Assembly: GCA_964451365.1 (NCBI GenBank)
Contig: CAYVIB010000020.1
Coordinates: 1-64,000, forward strand
Reading direction: 5' to 3'
Length of the DNA stretch: 64,000 bases
Source: CAYVIB01 sp964451365
GTDB taxonomy: Bacteria; Pseudomonadota; Gammaproteobacteria; Pseudomonadales; Cellvibrionaceae
Within the stretch, counting starts at the first letter, position 1. Each line of letters opens with the position of its first letter. The notes beneath the pieces are model-generated. The model saw nothing but the letters and a program-made list of their open reading frames with translations, searched no databases and was not told where the DNA came from. Shown piece after piece: positions 44,011 through 51,622 of the stretch. A program made the position numbers and the translations under genes.

Positions 44011-44940
44011 ATGCAAATACTCCAGGTAAGCTGGCCGGAATACAGCCCCGTGCTGCAGAGCATACGGCGGAGAGTTTTTATCGAGGAGCAAGGTGTCGAC
44101 CAGAAGGAGGAGTGGGACGGGCTGGACGAACCCGAATCGACACTGCACTTTGTTGTATTGCAGGATGAAAGTGCAATTGCCACCGCGCGCCTGCTTGCCA
44201 ATGGCAAGCTCGGCAGAATGGCGGTGCTCAGGGAGGACCGGGGCAAGGGCATTGGACGGGAATTGCTGAACCACATTATCGGGTGTGCCGTTGACAATCG
44301 CATGGAAACACTATTTCTGCACGCGCAGTCTCATGCGCTGCCCTTCTACGAAAAGTCCGGATTCGAAGCCTACGACGCTGAATTTTTTGAAGCCGGTATC
44401 GCGCACCGGAAAATGAAACTGGAACTCGACGGCGGCCGGATTTTTGAGACAGTTTACGGCGACCGGGTGTTGCGCCTGGAAAACCTCGACCAGTTTAACC
44501 GCCATCTAAAGCAGGTTAGTCAGGCGGCCAACCGAACACTGGATATTCTTTCCCACCACCTGGACAAACCGCTTTACGCGCACGACGGTTTTGTCGAAGC
44601 CGTTTCCGGTGTCGCCCGCTACAGCGCCAATTCAATGGTTCGAATACTTTTGCGCGACAGCGCGCCGCTGAACGGCGCCAACCATCCCCTCGTATCGATT
44701 GCCCAGCGCTTACCCTCCCGGGTGATCATACGCACACTGACAGAGCAGCCGCAAAATGCCGATTCAGCCTATGTGATTTCGGATCGCCAGCGGCTGGTGT
44801 ACTTCAACGATGAGTCGGAGTTAGTGGGGTTTGCATGCTATAAGGCCGCGGCAGAAAGCCTTCACCAACTGGACGAGTTCGACAAATTGTGGGAACGGCA
44901 CAGCCAGAGTGATCCCAACCTGGCGCGGCTGCATATTTGA
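44011..44940 (+). CDS. GNAT acetyltransferase fused to a C-terminal domain of unknown function
   Basis: A 309-residue protein. Residues 1-~140 form a GNAT fold of the ElaA-like type: RRRVFIEEQGVDQKEEWDG, GRMAVLREDRGKGIGRELL for acetyl-CoA binding, and HAQSHALPFYEKSGFEA. Residues ~150-309 form a second domain seen in Pseudomonas-like proteins (DUF7931-like; LDILSHHLDKPLYAHDGFVE...). The substrate is unknown. It starts 11 bases after the RoxA-like gene, so the two are probably co-transcribed. It converges on the Rieske gene with a palindromic repeat in the 29-base gap. Confidence 0.8.
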   Translation: MQILQVSWPEYSPVLQSIRRRVFIEEQGVDQKEEWDGLDEPESTLHFVVLQDESAIATARLLANGKLGRMAVLREDRGKGIGRELLNHIIGCAVDNRMETLFLHAQSHALPFYEKSGFEAYDAEFFEAGIAHRKMKLELDGGRIFETVYGDRVLRLENLDQFNRHLKQVSQAANRTLDILSHHLDKPLYAHDGFVEAVSGVARYSANSMVRILLRDSAPLNGANHPLVSIAQRLPSRVIIRTLTEQPQNADSAYVISDRQRLVYFNDESELVGFACYKAAAESLHQLDEFDKLWERHSQSDPNLARLHI

Positions 44941-44943
44941 ATT

Positions 44944-44973
44944 GGCGGGTGGCGTTTGCGTTTACCGCCCTAC
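44944..44973. repeat. Dispersed palindromic repeat, GTAGGGCGGTAA type
   Basis: Reads GTAGGGCGGTAAACGC on the minus strand, with a GGCGGGT-like opposite end. The first bases match the element at 46722-46759. It fills the convergent gap between the GNAT and Rieske genes and overlaps the Rieske stop codon. Confidence 0.65.
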
Positions 44974-45284
44974 AGGTCAACGCCTATCTGGTTGCCCTCG
45001 TAGACCAGCGAGTATTTTTTTAGACCATCGAGCGTGTTGGCCAGAGGGCCACAGGCTTTGCCCGACTTAAGGTCGAACTCGATCCCGTGCGCCCTGCAGC
45101 GAATCAGCCCGCCGGGGACCTGCGCGGCATGGGTCAGCGGTGCATCCATATGCGGGCAGCGATTTTCGATCAGGTAGGGAATGCCGTCCTGCTGGACAAG
45201 CAACAGGTCATGCCCCGCCACCTTGAATACTTTTTGGTATCCGTCGTACAGCAAAGCGAGTTTTTCCAGGGGATAAAAAGCCAT
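44970..45284 (-). CDS. Small Rieske [2Fe-2S] protein
   Basis: A 104-residue single-domain Rieske ferredoxin-like protein. The cluster ligands are Cys43 and His45 (NRCPHMDAPL), and Cys63 and His66 (RCRAHGIEFDL). There is no signal or membrane anchor, so it is cytoplasmic and soluble. It could serve as electron carrier for an oxygenase; no oxygenase partner is adjacent apart from the non-heme RoxA-like protein. The ATG at 45284 is preceded by GAGG with about 5 bases of spacing; ATGs at 45305 and 45314 are less well placed. It is divergent from pabB. Confidence 0.88.
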   Translation of the reverse strand: MAFYPLEKLALLYDGYQKVFKVAGHDLLLVQQDGIPYLIENRCPHMDAPLTHAAQVPGGLIRCRAHGIEFDLKSGKACGPLANTLDGLKKYSLVYEGNQIGVDL

Positions 45285-45390
45285 TACCACCTCATTGCGT
45301 GTCATTTGAAGCAAAATTATTATCCACGTGGCAAAGCCGGTTCACAAGTTCTAAAATGCCCGCTTCGCCAGCCAAATCCGTTGTAGTTTG

Positions 45391-46716
45391 ATGCCGTCAA
45401 AGCCCGATATAGCCAATCTCCCATACCAGCCCGACAGCAGCCGGCTCTTTGAATGCCTGCGGCAAATGAAGCATCCGGTATGGCTGGACAGCGGCAAACC
45501 GGGCTCCACATCGGGCCGGTACGATATTTTGAGCGCGGAGCCGGTTGACGTGCTGGTTAACGCCTCTATCTCCAAGATAGAACACACTGTGGCGGAGCTG
45601 GCGACCAATGTTGATCTGTCCCGCATCAAAAGACGGCAACTGCCATTTTGCGGCGGCGCGCTTGGTTTTTTCAACTATGAATACAACCACGAAGCGTTCC
45701 GTATTGGCCATAAACCGGGGGCGGGAGAATGCAGCTTCGGTATTTTCGATTGGTGTTTGGTACAGGACCACGAAAAAAAAACGGCTGTTGCCGTATTTCT
45801 TCCATCATGCGGCGCACAAAAAAAATACGATATTCTCGCGCGACTAACCGAAGTTAACAGCGACAAACCCGAACCAGCATTTACCGCCTCGCAAGTCACC
45901 GCGGATATCAGTCGCAAGGATTACCTGGCGGCAGTAAATAAAATTCACGACTATATCCTGGCCGGCGACACATACCAGATCAATTTTTCGCAACGCTTCC
46001 AGGGCCAGTTTGACGGGAGCAGCACGAGCGCTTATCTAAAATTAAGGGAAGCGTCGCCAAGCCCCTACTCGGCTTATATCGACCTGGCGGAGAAAGTAAA
46101 AGTACTTTGCCTGTCACCCGAGCAGTTCATTACCATTGACAGCGGCAAGGCCGTTACCCGGCCTATCAAGGGCACGGCACCGAGAAGCGCCAATCCATTC
46201 AACGATAAAATTCTCGCGCAGGGCCTGCTAAACAGCGCGAAAAACCGCGCGGAAAACCTGATGATTGTCGATTTGCTGCGAAACGACTTCAGCAAGTGCT
46301 GCCAATTGCATTCAGTAACCGCACCTTCCCTTTTTGACCTGGAAACCTATGCCAATGTGCATCATCTGGTAAGCACTATAAAGGGCACGCCTAAACCAAA
46401 TATCACGCCGCTGGAATTCCTGATGGAATGCTTTCCCGGCGGCTCCATCACCGGCGCCCCCAAACGCCGCTCCATGGAAATCATCAACCAGTTGGAAAAA
46501 CAAAGGCGTGGAATATACTGCGGCAGCATCTGTTACCTGAGTGCGCACGGTCGTTTCGATTCGAACATCGCGATTCGCACGGTACTCATCGAAAACAATC
46601 GTTTTTACTGCTGGGGCGGCGGCGGAATCGTGGCCGATTCCAATGCCGAAGAGGAATATGCCGAATCAATCCAGAAGATCCAATTGCTCCTGGATACCCT
46701 GCGAAAGTCGAAATAA
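45391..46716 (+). CDS. pabB: Aminodeoxychorismate synthase component I
   Basis: Makes 4-amino-4-deoxychorismate for folate synthesis, with a PabA amidotransferase encoded elsewhere. The 441-residue protein has the chorismate-binding fold: LAGDTYQINFSQRF, RPIKGTAPRS with the PabB-type lysine, ENLMIVDLLRNDF and GGSITGAPKRRSMEII. The PIKGT motif favours PabB over TrpE. ATG 45391 is chosen. In Pseudomonas pabB is next to thrH and cysH, as here. Confidence 0.93.
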   Translation: MPSKPDIANLPYQPDSSRLFECLRQMKHPVWLDSGKPGSTSGRYDILSAEPVDVLVNASISKIEHTVAELATNVDLSRIKRRQLPFCGGALGFFNYEYNHEAFRIGHKPGAGECSFGIFDWCLVQDHEKKTAVAVFLPSCGAQKKYDILARLTEVNSDKPEPAFTASQVTADISRKDYLAAVNKIHDYILAGDTYQINFSQRFQGQFDGSSTSAYLKLREASPSPYSAYIDLAEKVKVLCLSPEQFITIDSGKAVTRPIKGTAPRSANPFNDKILAQGLLNSAKNRAENLMIVDLLRNDFSKCCQLHSVTAPSLFDLETYANVHHLVSTIKGTPKPNITPLEFLMECFPGGSITGAPKRRSMEIINQLEKQRRGIYCGSICYLSAHGRFDSNIAIRTVLIENNRFYCWGGGGIVADSNAEEEYAESIQKIQLLLDTLRKSK

Positions 46717-46721
46717 AAAGT

Positions 46722-46759
46722 GTAGGGCGGTAAGCGAAACGGCTGTTTCACCACGCCCG
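46722..46759. repeat. Dispersed palindromic repeat, GTAGGGCGGTAA type
   Basis: Begins GTAGGGCGGTAAGCG and ends with ACCACGCCCGG, an imperfect inverted pair. It shares its start with the minus-strand reading of 44944-44973. It occupies the 47-base convergent gap between pabB and the glutaredoxin-like gene. Confidence 0.65.
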
Positions 46760-46763
46760 GCTT

Positions 46764-47099
46764 TTAAAGAAAATCCAGATCCTGGTTATCGGACATAATT
46801 TCCTTTAACTCTTCCGCTTCGTCCGTTTTCTGGTCCAGAACTTCCTTCACAAACTTCATATAAACCGTGTAAATCGCCGGCTCCTCGCCCTCCTCTTCGA
46901 CGATAAAGAAAGGCGCGCGATCGACCTCATATTTGGCTGCCAGCTGCATGCCTTCGCTTTGCGGATCGCGTTCATCGGCGATAACGATATTGTCGATGCG
47001 GGAGATCTGCCCGGATGATTCCAGTTTATCAAGTACGTCCCCGCACTTTTTGCAGGGAGAGCCATCAGCCAGAATTTTTTTAACCAGTGTAATCTTCAT
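46764..47099 (-). CDS. Glutaredoxin-like thiol protein with CKKC motif
   Basis: A 111-residue thioredoxin-fold protein with redox motif Cys16-Lys-Lys-Cys19 (GSPCKKCGD), a cis-Pro region (VDRAPFFIVEEEG) and a ~35-residue acidic C-terminal tail. It lies 23 bases downstream of cysH on the same strand, so cysH and this gene are probably one transcript. An electron-donor or thiol-handling role in sulfate assimilation is a reasonable inference but is not shown by sequence. Confidence 0.78.
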   Translation of the reverse strand: MKITLVKKILADGSPCKKCGDVLDKLESSGQISRIDNIVIADERDPQSEGMQLAAKYEVDRAPFFIVEEEGEEPAIYTVYMKFVKEVLDQKTDEAEELKEIMSDNQDLDFL

Positions 47100-47122
47100 C
47101 GTTCTTTCAACCCGTAGGCGTA

Positions 47123-47851
47123 CTATTTGTTAATGTTACTCGAGTGCAAACCGCACTCTTTCTTGGTGGCTTCCTCCCACCACCAGCGGCCCTCACGCTC
47201 GTGCTGCCCGGGGCCAATCGGTTTGGTACAGGGTTCGCAGCCAATCGACACAAATCCGCGATCGTGCAATGGGTTATACGGCACGTTGTTGGAGCGAATA
47301 TAGTCCCACACCTGTTTGGAGGTCCAGTTCACCAGGGGGTTGTACTTGGTCAGGGTTTCATTCGGCCGGGCAAATATCTTGTCATTCTGCACTACCGGTA
47401 TACTGGCCCGGGTGCCGGGGCTTTGGTCCTTGCGCTGGCCGGTCACCCAGGCATCCAGGGTCAACAGTTTTTTACGCAGCGGGCCAACCTTGCGAATGCC
47501 GCAGCACTCCTGGTGATTGTCCTCATAAAAGCTGAACAGCCCCTTTTCGCTTACCAGTTTCTGCACCGCCCCCGCATCGGGAAACATAACACTGAGGTCG
47601 ATATCGTAGTGCTTGCGAACGGTTTCAATAAACTGGTAGGTTTCGCTGTGCAGACGACCGGTATCCAGGCAAAACACCTGTACGCCGGGCCGGATACGGG
47701 TGGCCATATCGATCAGCACCACATCCTCCGCACCGCTGAAGGAAATGGCGATATTGTCGTGCTGCTCCAGGGCGTGCGTGAGAATCTCCCGTGGACCGGC
47801 CTGCTGTAACTTTGCATCCAGGTCTGTGAGGTTGATCAGGTTATCGTTCAT
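47123..47851 (-). CDS. cysH: Assimilatory sulfate reductase CysH, iron-sulfur (APS reductase) type
   Basis: Reduces adenylylsulfate (or PAPS) to sulfite. The 242-residue protein has the PP-loop-like SFSGAEDVVLIDMA and the C-terminal catalytic ECGLH (Cys233). It also carries the two cysteine pairs Cys116-Cys117 (ECCGIRK) and Cys205-x2-Cys208 (GCEPC) that hold a [4Fe-4S] cluster. These pairs mark APS reductases of the Pseudomonas/plant type and are missing from E. coli PAPS reductase. The ATG at 47851 gives the family start. It lies between the glutaredoxin-like gene and thrH, as in Pseudomonas apart from the redox gene. Confidence 0.93.
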   Translation of the reverse strand: MNDNLINLTDLDAKLQQAGPREILTHALEQHDNIAISFSGAEDVVLIDMATRIRPGVQVFCLDTGRLHSETYQFIETVRKHYDIDLSVMFPDAGAVQKLVSEKGLFSFYEDNHQECCGIRKVGPLRKKLLTLDAWVTGQRKDQSPGTRASIPVVQNDKIFARPNETLTKYNPLVNWTSKQVWDYIRSNNVPYNPLHDRGFVSIGCEPCTKPIGPGQHEREGRWWWEEATKKECGLHSSNINK

Positions 47852-48058
47852 TAAACGGTCAGCTCTTTTCCAAGTGGATTTTGCAGGCCGGCAAGAATAC
47901 CAGACCGGCAAAATATTGAGAAATATTGAAGCGATATACTCTTATAGCCGCCCGTTCCGTACCAGCCCCTACTATGGATTGCCTCCACGGCCAGGACAGG
48001 GTAGATTGTCGCCCAAATTTTGCCGTCAACAATTCAGAATGTTTTACAGGAGCGGAAT

Positions 48059-48676
48059 GTGGAATTAGCGTGTTTAGACCTTGAAGGCGTGTTGATACCG
48101 GAAATCTGGGTCAAATTTGCCGAAAAAACCGGTATCGAGGCCTTAAAGGCCACCACCAGGGACATTGCCGACTACGACGAACTGATGACCATGCGCCTGG
48201 GTGAGCTGGACAAGGCCGGCCTGGGCTTGCGGGAAATCCAGGAAGTGATTACCACCCTGGCCCCGCTCGAGGGTGCCTCGGAGTTTCTCAACTGGTTGCG
48301 GGAGCGGTTTCAGGTCATTATCCTCTCCGACACCTATTACGAATTTGCCGGCCCGTTGATGGCCCAGCTCGGCTGGCCCACCCTGCTCTGCCACAAACTC
48401 ACCGTGGATGCCTCCGGCAGAGTGGTGGGTTACAACCTGCGCCAGGCCAACCCCAAGCGCCAGGCCATTGCCGCCTTCAAAACCCTCTACTACCGCACCA
48501 TCGCCGCCGGCGACTCTTATAACGACACCACCATGCTGAAAGAGGCCGATGCCGGCATCCTGTTCAGTGCACCGCAAAATGTGATCGATGAGTTCCCGCA
48601 GTTTCCCGCCGTGCACACGTATGAGGAATTGAAGCAGGCGTTTATCGATGCCAGTGATCGGGAGATTGTTCTGTAA
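48059..48676 (+). CDS. thrH: Phosphoserine phosphatase / homoserine phosphotransferase ThrH
   Basis: HAD-superfamily enzyme that dephosphorylates phosphoserine and can transfer the phosphate to homoserine. The 205-residue length is exactly typical. Motif I is LACLDLEGVLIPEIW, motif II VIILSDTYYEF, and motif IV AAGDSYNDTTML. The GTG at 48059 follows AGGAG with good spacing; a longer frame to 48020 is unlike the family. The 3' end lies in a 55-bp sequence repeated on the other side of the N run. Confidence 0.95.
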   Translation: MELACLDLEGVLIPEIWVKFAEKTGIEALKATTRDIADYDELMTMRLGELDKAGLGLREIQEVITTLAPLEGASEFLNWLRERFQVIILSDTYYEFAGPLMAQLGWPTLLCHKLTVDASGRVVGYNLRQANPKRQAIAAFKTLYYRTIAAGDSYNDTTMLKEADAGILFSAPQNVIDEFPQFPAVHTYEELKQAFIDASDREIVL

Positions 48677-48684
48677 CTTGTAGG

Positions 48685-48784
48685 NNNNNNNNNNNNNNNN
48701 NNNNNNNNNNNNNNNNNNNNNNNNNNNNNNNNNNNNNNNNNNNNNNNNNNNNNNNNNNNNNNNNNNNNNNNNNNNNNNNNNNNN
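48685..48784. other. Assembly gap of 100 N flanked by an identical 55-bp sequence
   Basis: The 55 bases before the gap (48630-48684) are repeated exactly just after it (48785-48839). This is what an unmerged overlap between two contigs looks like, so the second copy of the thrH 3' end is probably an artefact and not a gene duplication. Confidence 0.9.
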
Positions 48785-48831
48785 TGAAGCAGGCGTTTAT
48801 CGATGCCAGTGATCGGGAGATTGTTCTGTAA

Positions 48832-48926
48832 CTTGTAGGACGAGCAAGCATAGCGTCACCTGCCTGATTTGGTGCCTCTAATATGGGATCGGCTGGCGGT
48901 GGCACTATGTTTATCCGTCCCACAAG
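48832..48926. repeat. Imperfect palindromic element next to the assembly gap
   Basis: The first 29 bases (48832-48860) and the reverse complement of the last 29 (48898-48926) match at about 22 positions, both beginning CTTGT and containing GGACG and CATAG. It is probably a dispersed repeat, which would also explain why the assembly broke here. Confidence 0.7.
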
Positions 48927-48983
48927 CCACAAGTTTTTTCACCTAGCGAAAAGAAGGAAATTTCTCGGAGTGGTACTGCGGGC

Positions 48984-49125
48984 GGTGAGGTGAGAGGTTT
49001 TGAAACCCTCAAATCATGGATGACGAGAGACCACTCCATAGCATCCTGCCAACGCGGCATTAGCGCTTCCCTGCACAAGAGCTACAGGGAGGTATTCATG
49101 CAATGTCAAAACCTCTCACATCACC
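48984..49125. repeat. Element with 20-bp terminal inverted repeats (MITE-like)
   Basis: 48984-49003 and 49106-49125 are reverse complements at 19 of 20 positions. The ~100 bases between hold no open frame of note. It is 34 bases past the end of the permease gene. It could be a small non-autonomous mobile element; target-site duplications were not evident. Confidence 0.55.
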
Positions 49126-49159
49126 ACCTGCAACTCTCTTGGTGTCCACACCCCAAAAC

Positions 49160-50398
49160 CTAGTCCCGCTGCAGCGCCACAATAGGATCCAACTGCGAAG
49201 CCTTAATCGCCGGATAAATCCCAAATACCAACCCAATTCCCGTACAAAACAATACCGACACGGCAATAGCGCTGAACGATCCCGCCACCGGCCAGCCGGC
49301 AAACGCGGAGATAACGCTGGCGAGAGCAAATCCGAGAAAAATACCAATAATGCCGCCGAGCGCGGAAATGGTTACACTCTCGATCATAAACTGCTCGAGA
49401 ATATTCCGCCGCGTCGCGCCGACCGCGCGCAGCAATCCAATCTCGTTGGTTCTCTCCAGCACCGTGGCCAGCATTATATTCATAATCCCGATGCCACCCA
49501 CCAGCAGTGAAATACCGGCAACGCAGGACATAATAATATTGAAAATCCGCTGCGTTTCCTTATGTTGATTCAGTAATGCGGCGGGCACAATGATGTTGTA
49601 ATCCTGTTCGTGACCGTGCCGATAGTCCAGCAACTGCGTTAATGTTCGCGAAGCCACCTGTGGATCGATGCCTTCCGCCAGCTCCAGCCGAAAACTATCC
49701 AACTCACTGCCGTACTGCCGGAATTCAAAACGCTTTAACGCCGTTTGCAGGGGCATGTAAATGCGGTTGTTCTCACCGCTTAACTGGACTCCCTGAAAAC
49801 TGTCCTTGCTCAAGTTCTTGCTCTGCAATACGCCGATAACCTTGAGCCACAAGTGATTTATTTTCACGTACTCGCCAATTGCCTGGCCGTCGGGAAACAA
49901 CTGCGCGGCGGCGGTAGCACCCAGTACCACCACCTGTTCGAACCGTTTGTTATCCTCCTCATTAAACCAGCGCCCCTGGCCCACATTCAGCCGTGACAAC
50001 GTTTTATAGCTCGGCGTCACGCTCAAAACCTCACTGTCGCTTTCACCGGAAAGGCTAAAAAGCGTATGAGTATTTACCTCTTTTTCCGCGCTGTAGCTGA
50101 CGATAAAAGGCAACGTTTCCAGGCTGGCCTCCACATCCTGCAGCGACAGACCCACCGAATGCTTGCGCACCTCGCGCAGGCGCTCGCCCCACACCTGCTT
50201 TTCCTCCACCAGAATATTACGCACCCCCATCGAATCAATCAGTTTCAGCGCCTCACGCTCAGCGCCTTCGCCTACACTGACCATCGCGATCACCGCGCCG
50301 ACACCGAAGATCATCCCCAGTAACGTTAAAAACGTGCGCAACTTGTGATGCCAGAGTTGCTCCAGCGCTTCAATCAGGTTGGTTTTAAAATTTTTCAC
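49160..50398 (-). CDS. MacB-type ABC transporter permease
   Basis: A 412-residue inner-membrane permease. One N-terminal membrane helix (LRTFLTLLGMIFGVGAVIAMVSVGEGA) is followed by a periplasmic MacB_PCD domain (~50-280), then three C-terminal helices with the FtsX signature (ATVLERTNEIGLLRAVGATRRNIL). There is no fused ATPase. The start is GTG and shares two bases with the stop of the preceding adaptor (TAGTG), so translation is coupled. It is the last gene of a five-gene operon with three adaptors and an ATPase. Such pumps move substrates from periplasm to outside via a TolC-type channel; the substrate is unknown. Confidence 0.9.
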   Translation of the reverse strand: MKNFKTNLIEALEQLWHHKLRTFLTLLGMIFGVGAVIAMVSVGEGAEREALKLIDSMGVRNILVEEKQVWGERLREVRKHSVGLSLQDVEASLETLPFIVSYSAEKEVNTHTLFSLSGESDSEVLSVTPSYKTLSRLNVGQGRWFNEEDNKRFEQVVVLGATAAAQLFPDGQAIGEYVKINHLWLKVIGVLQSKNLSKDSFQGVQLSGENNRIYMPLQTALKRFEFRQYGSELDSFRLELAEGIDPQVASRTLTQLLDYRHGHEQDYNIIVPAALLNQHKETQRIFNIIMSCVAGISLLVGGIGIMNIMLATVLERTNEIGLLRAVGATRRNILEQFMIESVTISALGGIIGIFLGFALASVISAFAGWPVAGSFSAIAVSVLFCTGIGLVFGIYPAIKASQLDPIVALQRD

Positions 50399-51621
50399 TA
50401 ATTGACAGGTTCCATTAACGCGATTTCGTCGCCTTCTTTTATCCCGGCAATCACTTGTGTCAGGGTCAGGCTTCGCAGGCCGATTTCAATGGGTTGGCGA
50501 ATATATTCAGCGCCCCTTTTTAAATATACCCAACGCTCGCCACCCTGCTTGAATACGGCCTGGTTGGGAACGGTGATAACGTTTTCCGCCGACGCCACCC
50601 GTACTTTCGCGGAAAGTTTCTGGCCGGGTTTCATAAATTCCGGATCGGAGTAGTCCAATTGAACGTTAACCTCAAAATATTTTACCGGACTGTTCACGGT
50701 ACGCGGTGCGGCAATGCTGGCGATGGTTTTTACCGAACCCCTGATTTTTTTATCAGGAAAAGCATCCAGTATTAATTCAACTTTTTGTCCGGCTTCCAAA
50801 CCCGCCGCTTCGGATTCCAGCACGTAGACATTGGCCTGCATCTCCTCAAGACTGGGAATCGAGGCGATTTTTGAGCCCGGCCACAACGCCTGCCCAACAC
50901 GGACTTTTTCACCCCGCCAGTTTTTTGCGTACAGCAGGATTCCGTCACGCGGTGCCACCACTTCCAGACTGGCCAACGCGTTGTCATGCAACGCAATTGC
51001 TTCCGAGTGCGCTTTGCCGCGCAAGCCCAGCAACTCCAGTTCGGCCGTGCTTTGCTCCACCTGAAAATCTTTCCGCCAGTGAAGGTATTCCTGCTTGGAT
51101 TCCAGGTACTCCTTGTTCAGCATCTGGTCGATAATCTCGTTCTTCGAATACACCATAAGATCATCGATGACAAAACGCTCGGCAACCGCCATTTCCTCGT
51201 TAACGACACGGGACTGTTGTTCCACGGAAAACTGGTTTTGATTAAGGGAACGCTCTGTAAGCGATTTGGATAGCCGGTTTTTCTCCAATTCCAGCATTGC
51301 CCGCTCCCGCTGCAGTTCGTGTTCGCTGCCGTCAAAGCGCGCCACAACTTCACCCTTTTTAACCCGGCTGTTTTCTTCCTTCAGCCAGGCGAGCGTCAGG
51401 GTCCCGATATTGCCGGAAGGTGAATTGATGGGTATTTCCTTTGCCGAGACAAGCTCCCCCTTCGCGGGGATCTCAAATTTAAAACCACCCGGTTCAACTT
51501 TCATCGAAAGAACGGTATTGCCGGGCGACTCATCACCACACCCGGTAATCAACAGCAGGCTGAAAAAATAAAAAAAAGGCCGATTAAATCGCATCAAAAA
51601 CCATTTTAACAATAGAAACAT
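50398..51621 (-). CDS. Periplasmic adaptor (HlyD/MFP family) lipoprotein, third of three
   Basis: A ~407-residue membrane fusion protein with a lipoprotein signal (SLLLITGC). A beta-barrel/lipoyl part (GEVVARFDG), a helical hairpin (~120-220), a second lipoyl half (VVAPRDGILLYAKNWRGE) and a C-terminal membrane-proximal domain (FKQGGERWVYLKRG) follow. The ATG at 51621 lies one base after the stop of the preceding adaptor (TGATATG). The ATG at 51594 gives the most compact lipoprotein signal and is an equally good start. Neither has a clear ribosome binding site. It probably links the ABC permease to an outer-membrane channel. Confidence 0.85.
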   Translation of the reverse strand: MFLLLKWFLMRFNRPFFYFFSLLLITGCGDESPGNTVLSMKVEPGGFKFEIPAKGELVSAKEIPINSPSGNIGTLTLAWLKEENSRVKKGEVVARFDGSEHELQRERAMLELEKNRLSKSLTERSLNQNQFSVEQQSRVVNEEMAVAERFVIDDLMVYSKNEIIDQMLNKEYLESKQEYLHWRKDFQVEQSTAELELLGLRGKAHSEAIALHDNALASLEVVAPRDGILLYAKNWRGEKVRVGQALWPGSKIASIPSLEEMQANVYVLESEAAGLEAGQKVELILDAFPDKKIRGSVKTIASIAAPRTVNSPVKYFEVNVQLDYSDPEFMKPGQKLSAKVRVASAENVITVPNQAVFKQGGERWVYLKRGAEYIRQPIEIGLRSLTLTQVIAGIKEGDEIALMEPVN

Positions 51622-51622
51622 A

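Noticed and set aside
48785..48836. Second partial copy of thrH
   Set aside because: It is part of an exact 55-bp repeat across the N run and looks like a contig overlap artefact.
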